This document shows positions 61,179 to 64,000 of a stretch of 64,000 nt of DNA, one piece after another. The first letter of the stretch is position 1; the number at the start of each line of letters is the position of its first letter. The notes beneath the pieces were generated by a model. It did no database searches, was not told where the DNA came from, and saw only the letters and a program-made list of their open reading frames with translations. Source of the DNA: Pantoea sp. IMH (GTDB lineage Bacteria; Pseudomonadota; Gammaproteobacteria; Enterobacterales; Enterobacteriaceae); contig NZ_JFGT01000005.1 in assembly GCF_000599885.1 (NCBI RefSeq), positions 496,001-560,000 of the forward strand. Direction: 5' to 3'. The translations under genes and the position numbers were made by a program.

Positions 61179-62162
61179 TCAGAAGGATAAATCCACCACC
61201 ACGCTGTCGCTGTAGTTGCCTGCGGGTGGCGTATTCTGGTTAGTCAGAATGCGCGCCGTATAGTTATAGGTCCGCGTCAATCCGTCGCTGCTCACCGTGT
61301 TCGCCGCCGTGCTTGCAACCCGTTGTGAACCCGCCGGTCCCCATCGCGAGGTGGTGGCTCTTTTATAAATATCATAGGCAAGCTGATTGCTACCGCTTCG
61401 CATATAACGCTGCCCGCCAACCGCATTGTTGCCGTTGCTCAGCCCGACGGTATAGGTGCTCCCTTTCGTGCAAATCACGTTAATGGATTGCGCAACGCTG
61501 TTAAAGCTACCGACCAGCGGCGCGCTGCCAAAACTGATATTGGGCGCGGTGATGGTGGTGCAGTCATTGGTAATCGTCATATTGACGGTAATGGGCACAG
61601 TGCCCGAACCATTTTGCTGGCTGCCCAACAGGCAGGCGCCAAGCAGCCCGATGCCGGTACAGACGCTGTAGTTAACCAGCACGTTCAGCACCACAGTGTA
61701 GTTACCTGCCGCGACCACTTCGCCGGGTACGGTGCGCAGATAGAGCGGAAAGGTAAAGTTCAGCCCACCGAGCAGCCCAATCAGGTTCAGCAACTGAGCC
61801 GAGGTATAGGTGGTTGCCGGGCCGCCCACGGTCAGTTCTGTGGTGCAGGCCGCTTCGCGGCAGAGCTGAAGCGGTATGCTGTCTGTTCCGGTGCTCGCGG
61901 TTTTCAGCGTACCCCGCGTGCTGCGGGTAAAGGTGGCGCTGGCCAGCTGAAACCTCACAAAGTCAGCGGTGAGCAGTGACAGCACGCTGCCGTTGCCGCA
62001 GTTCACATTGACATTGGCCTGGGTCGTGCTGGCCGTCGTGTTAACGGTAAAGGAGCTGACGGTGCCAAAAGCGCCGCTGGCAGGAGGGAGCGTACAGGCC
62101 GCCCAGCCGGGCAGCGCCCAGCCCATCAGCAGCGGTAACAGACAGAGCAGGCGGGTTTTCAT
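61179..62162 (-). CDS. Two-domain spore-coat-U pilus subunit, CsuE-like
   Basis: Secreted protein with two spore coat protein U (SCPU) domains, the layout of the tip adhesin of archaic (Csu-type) chaperone-usher pili. It has 327 residues with a signal peptide to about residue 21 (WALPGWA). Domain 1 is about 22-170 and domain 2 about 195-327. Each contains paired Cys and a Tyr/Asn-rich C-terminal strand; the protein ends AGNYSDSVVVDLSF. The long hydrophobic loop LLNLIGLLGGLNFTFPLYL may be a finger-like binding tip (inference). The start codon overlaps the usher stop by 4 bp (ATGA). Identification is by fold wording only. Confidence 0.75.
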   Translation of the reverse strand: MKTRLLCLLPLLMGWALPGWAACTLPPASGAFGTVSSFTVNTTASTTQANVNVNCGNGSVLSLLTADFVRFQLASATFTRSTRGTLKTASTGTDSIPLQLCREAACTTELTVGGPATTYTSAQLLNLIGLLGGLNFTFPLYLRTVPGEVVAAGNYTVVLNVLVNYSVCTGIGLLGACLLGSQQNGSGTVPITVNMTITNDCTTITAPNISFGSAPLVGSFNSVAQSINVICTKGSTYTVGLSNGNNAVGGQRYMRSGSNQLAYDIYKRATTSRWGPAGSQRVASTAANTVSSDGLTRTYNYTARILTNQNTPPAGNYSDSVVVDLSF

Positions 62163-64000
62163 GGTGAGGTTCCTGAAGCGTCAGAAGAGAGAGCGCAGGT
62201 CAGCGGACCGTAGGTCTCAAGCGATAAAGGCCGTCCGCCAGGGAGTTGCAGCACCGCCTCGCAGTGGCGGCCATCCGGCGTTTCGGCCCGGAAAGGGTTT
62301 TCAGCAGAGAGATTTTCCATCCAGGCAAGGCCGTCCCAGCCCACATATTCAACGGTCTGGTCGGCACGAATAATTTGCGTGGAAACGGGAAGCGGCTCGC
62401 CGGTCTGATCAAGGAGGATCACGCTGGCTGCCCGCAGTGGCTCAATGGGGAAATGCAGCAGATAGCCGCTCTGCCTTTTTACCGAGAAGCGCTGTTCCAC
62501 GCGGGAAGTGGTCATGTCTGCCGGCAGATCCAGCGTATCGATATCATATTTTGCGGGATAGTAGGAGCTGATCCCCGGCACCAGCAGATAGCCTGCCCGG
62601 TCGGTTTTGCCCATCAGCTGGTTTTCGTAACGTACGCTGATATCCGGATAGTCGGTTTTGACCAGCACAAAAGCATCCGGAACCTGGTTTGCGGCAAACA
62701 GACTGCCATCCATCAGCACCAGCGAGCCGGTCACGTCGGCCCATTCGGTACTGTAATCCCGGTCGCCATAGAAGCCTGCGGAGGTTTCCACTTTCGCATT
62801 GCGCCAGCTGAGACTGCCCTGGCGATAATCGCTGCCGCTGCTCTGGTTTGCCCATGAGGCATCCCAGGCGATGCCGCCCTCGGTAGGCATGGCGCGGGCA
62901 ATACTGACACGCTGTGTGCTGCCACCCTCGACGTCACGCTCCATGCTGACGCTGGCATTGCTGCGATCGCTTAACGGAATAACCAGTGACATTGCCCCGG
63001 ACCAGGCGCCCTGCTGCTGGTCGCGGCTTGCGGAGATATAGAGGCTGCTGTTGCCCCACAGGTTTTTACTCCAGGAGAGGTTTAACAGCTGGGTTCGATC
63101 GTTACTGCCGCTGACGATATCTATATAGGCCGCCCCAAGACTGCCATACTGATTCAGCGACAGGCTGGCGCTGTACTGGGCGCTGCGGCGGCTCAGCGTA
63201 TATTCCGTCCCGCCCACGCTGCTGCGATCGCCATAGAGCGCGAGGTTACTGAAGCCCGCCGACCGGATAATATGCTGGGTGCCGATGCTGAAGCGGCTGT
63301 TGTTGTACTGATAGCCCCAACTGTACTGATTGCCGTGCTCACCCTTCATCTGGCTCTGCGTCAGCGCCGCGTTCACCACGCCCAGCGACCCGAGCCGCAT
63401 CTGTCCTCCTGCGCCACCGGCAGCCAGTGATTCGGCGCCTTCCGCATGGCTTTCCAGCGTCAGCCAGTCATTCAGCCCATAGCGGTAAGAGCCGCTGGCT
63501 GCGGCGGCGTCGTAGTCAAAGTTTTTCACGCCGTAATTCCCGCGCAGCGCCCCGGCGGAGAAGGAGAAATCAGCCAGGCCAGGCTTTAACAGATTGCTGG
63601 AAACATAGAACGGCAGCGTGGTGGTTACGCGACGACCTACGGCATCCGTTGTCACCACTACCGCGTTTCCCGCGCCGTTTACAAAGGGCAGATTGGTCAG
63701 TGACCAGGGGCCGGGCTGTACCTCATTGCTGCTGCTTTTATAGCCGTTAACAAACAGGTCCACGGTCGAGGGCACCGCGGCCTGGCCGGAAAAAGAGGGC
63801 AGAGGATAGGTGATAATGTCCGGCCTGACTGAAAAGTCTTTCGCTATTTTCAGGCCGCCAAGCCGCACGCTGTTGCTCCAGGCCAGCGCATCGGTGGTCA
63901 GGTCGCCCACACGCCAGCTTAGCGAGCGGTTCTCATCCTGATAACTGAACCAGGTATCGTAGCGAAGATAACCTTCATTCACGCTCCCTGGCGCGCCGGA
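62159..64000 (-). CDS. Archaic-type outer-membrane usher, N-terminus beyond the window
   Basis: Fimbrial usher (FimD/PapC superfamily, CsuD-like) that assembles pilus subunits at the outer membrane. The frame is open to the right edge, so the signal peptide and N-terminal chaperone-binding domain lie outside. The visible 613 residues include the barrel (DTWFSYQDENRSLSWRVGDL, GGLKIAKDFSVRPDIITYPLP), the plug-type segment (STVDLFVNGYKSSSNEVQPG), YNNSRFSIGTQHI and a C-terminal domain ending LTCALSSDASGTSP. It is translationally coupled to the downstream SCPU subunit gene. A chaperone and further subunits are expected just past the window edge. Confidence 0.88.
   Translation of the reverse strand, partial: SGAPGSVNEGYLRYDTWFSYQDENRSLSWRVGDLTTDALAWSNSVRLGGLKIAKDFSVRPDIITYPLPSFSGQAAVPSTVDLFVNGYKSSSNEVQPGPWSLTNLPFVNGAGNAVVVTTDAVGRRVTTTLPFYVSSNLLKPGLADFSFSAGALRGNYGVKNFDYDAAAASGSYRYGLNDWLTLESHAEGAESLAAGGAGGQMRLGSLGVVNAALTQSQMKGEHGNQYSWGYQYNNSRFSIGTQHIIRSAGFSNLALYGDRSSVGGTEYTLSRRSAQYSASLSLNQYGSLGAAYIDIVSGSNDRTQLLNLSWSKNLWGNSSLYISASRDQQQGAWSGAMSLVIPLSDRSNASVSMERDVEGGSTQRVSIARAMPTEGGIAWDASWANQSSGSDYRQGSLSWRNAKVETSAGFYGDRDYSTEWADVTGSLVLMDGSLFAANQVPDAFVLVKTDYPDISVRYENQLMGKTDRAGYLLVPGISSYYPAKYDIDTLDLPADMTTSRVEQRFSVKRQSGYLLHFPIEPLRAASVILLDQTGEPLPVSTQIIRADQTVEYVGWDGLAWMENLSAENPFRAETPDGRHCEAVLQLPGGRPLSLETYGPLTCALSSDASGTSP

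Overview
The window is a 64 kb stretch of an enterobacterial chromosome. It is GC-rich and tightly packed. Almost every protein is recognisable as the orthologue of an Escherichia coli gene, but divergent enough to suggest another family of the order. Erwiniaceae (Pantoea, Erwinia or Mixta type) is the best guess, from overall feel rather than a decisive marker. From about 17.7 kb to 61.1 kb the gene order follows the E. coli rpoD-to-exbD segment almost gene for gene. The differences are small insertions and losses. No CRISPR array, integrase, transposase, tRNA or rRNA gene was seen.

Region 1 (1-8.1 kb) is a sugar and accessory block. It holds the end of lacI, a full lac control region (CRP site, promoter, operator), lacZ and lacY without lacA, then convergent fucO, then ampH. 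Region 2 (8.3-17.7 kb) is variable. It holds a membrane diguanylate cyclase, a chemoreceptor with its own FliA-type promoter, opgB (periplasmic glucan modification), a possible 15-residue peptide, a long GlpD-like dehydrogenase and a divergent porin.

Region 3 (17.7-35.9 kb) is core housekeeping. It contains mug; the convergent macromolecular synthesis operon rpsU-dnaG-rpoD; tsaD; plsY; folB; uppP; cca; ygiM; ygiF; glnE; hldE; ubiK; and ribB behind an FMN riboswitch. Region 4 (36-46 kb) contains zupT, ygiD, the ygiB-ygiC pair, tolC, and the nudF-yqiB-cpdA-yqiA-parE cluster.

Region 5 (46.1-50.7 kb) breaks E. coli synteny. A uxuA plus GntP-family permease operon sits beside parE, followed by mdaB-ygiN and a periplasmic cyclohexadienyl dehydratase-like gene (pheC type). 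Region 6 (50.8-61.1 kb) returns to core order: parC, plsC, ftsP, dkgA, yqhC (yqhD is absent), yghB, metC and Fur-boxed exbB-exbD. The window ends inside an archaic (Csu/spore-coat-U type) chaperone-usher pilus locus, with the tip-like subunit and a truncated usher.

No wholly new multi-gene system was found. The observations most worth checking are the pheC-like gene, the folB-uppP leader (CRP-like site, promoter-like element and intrinsic terminator), the short-type uxuA operon with its palindromic operator, 11-bp direct repeats between yqhC and dkgA, the short Cys-rich ORF at 14408, and a 25-bp tandem duplication beside the ribB terminator. All functional calls are from reading the sequence and remembered family sequences; no database search was run.
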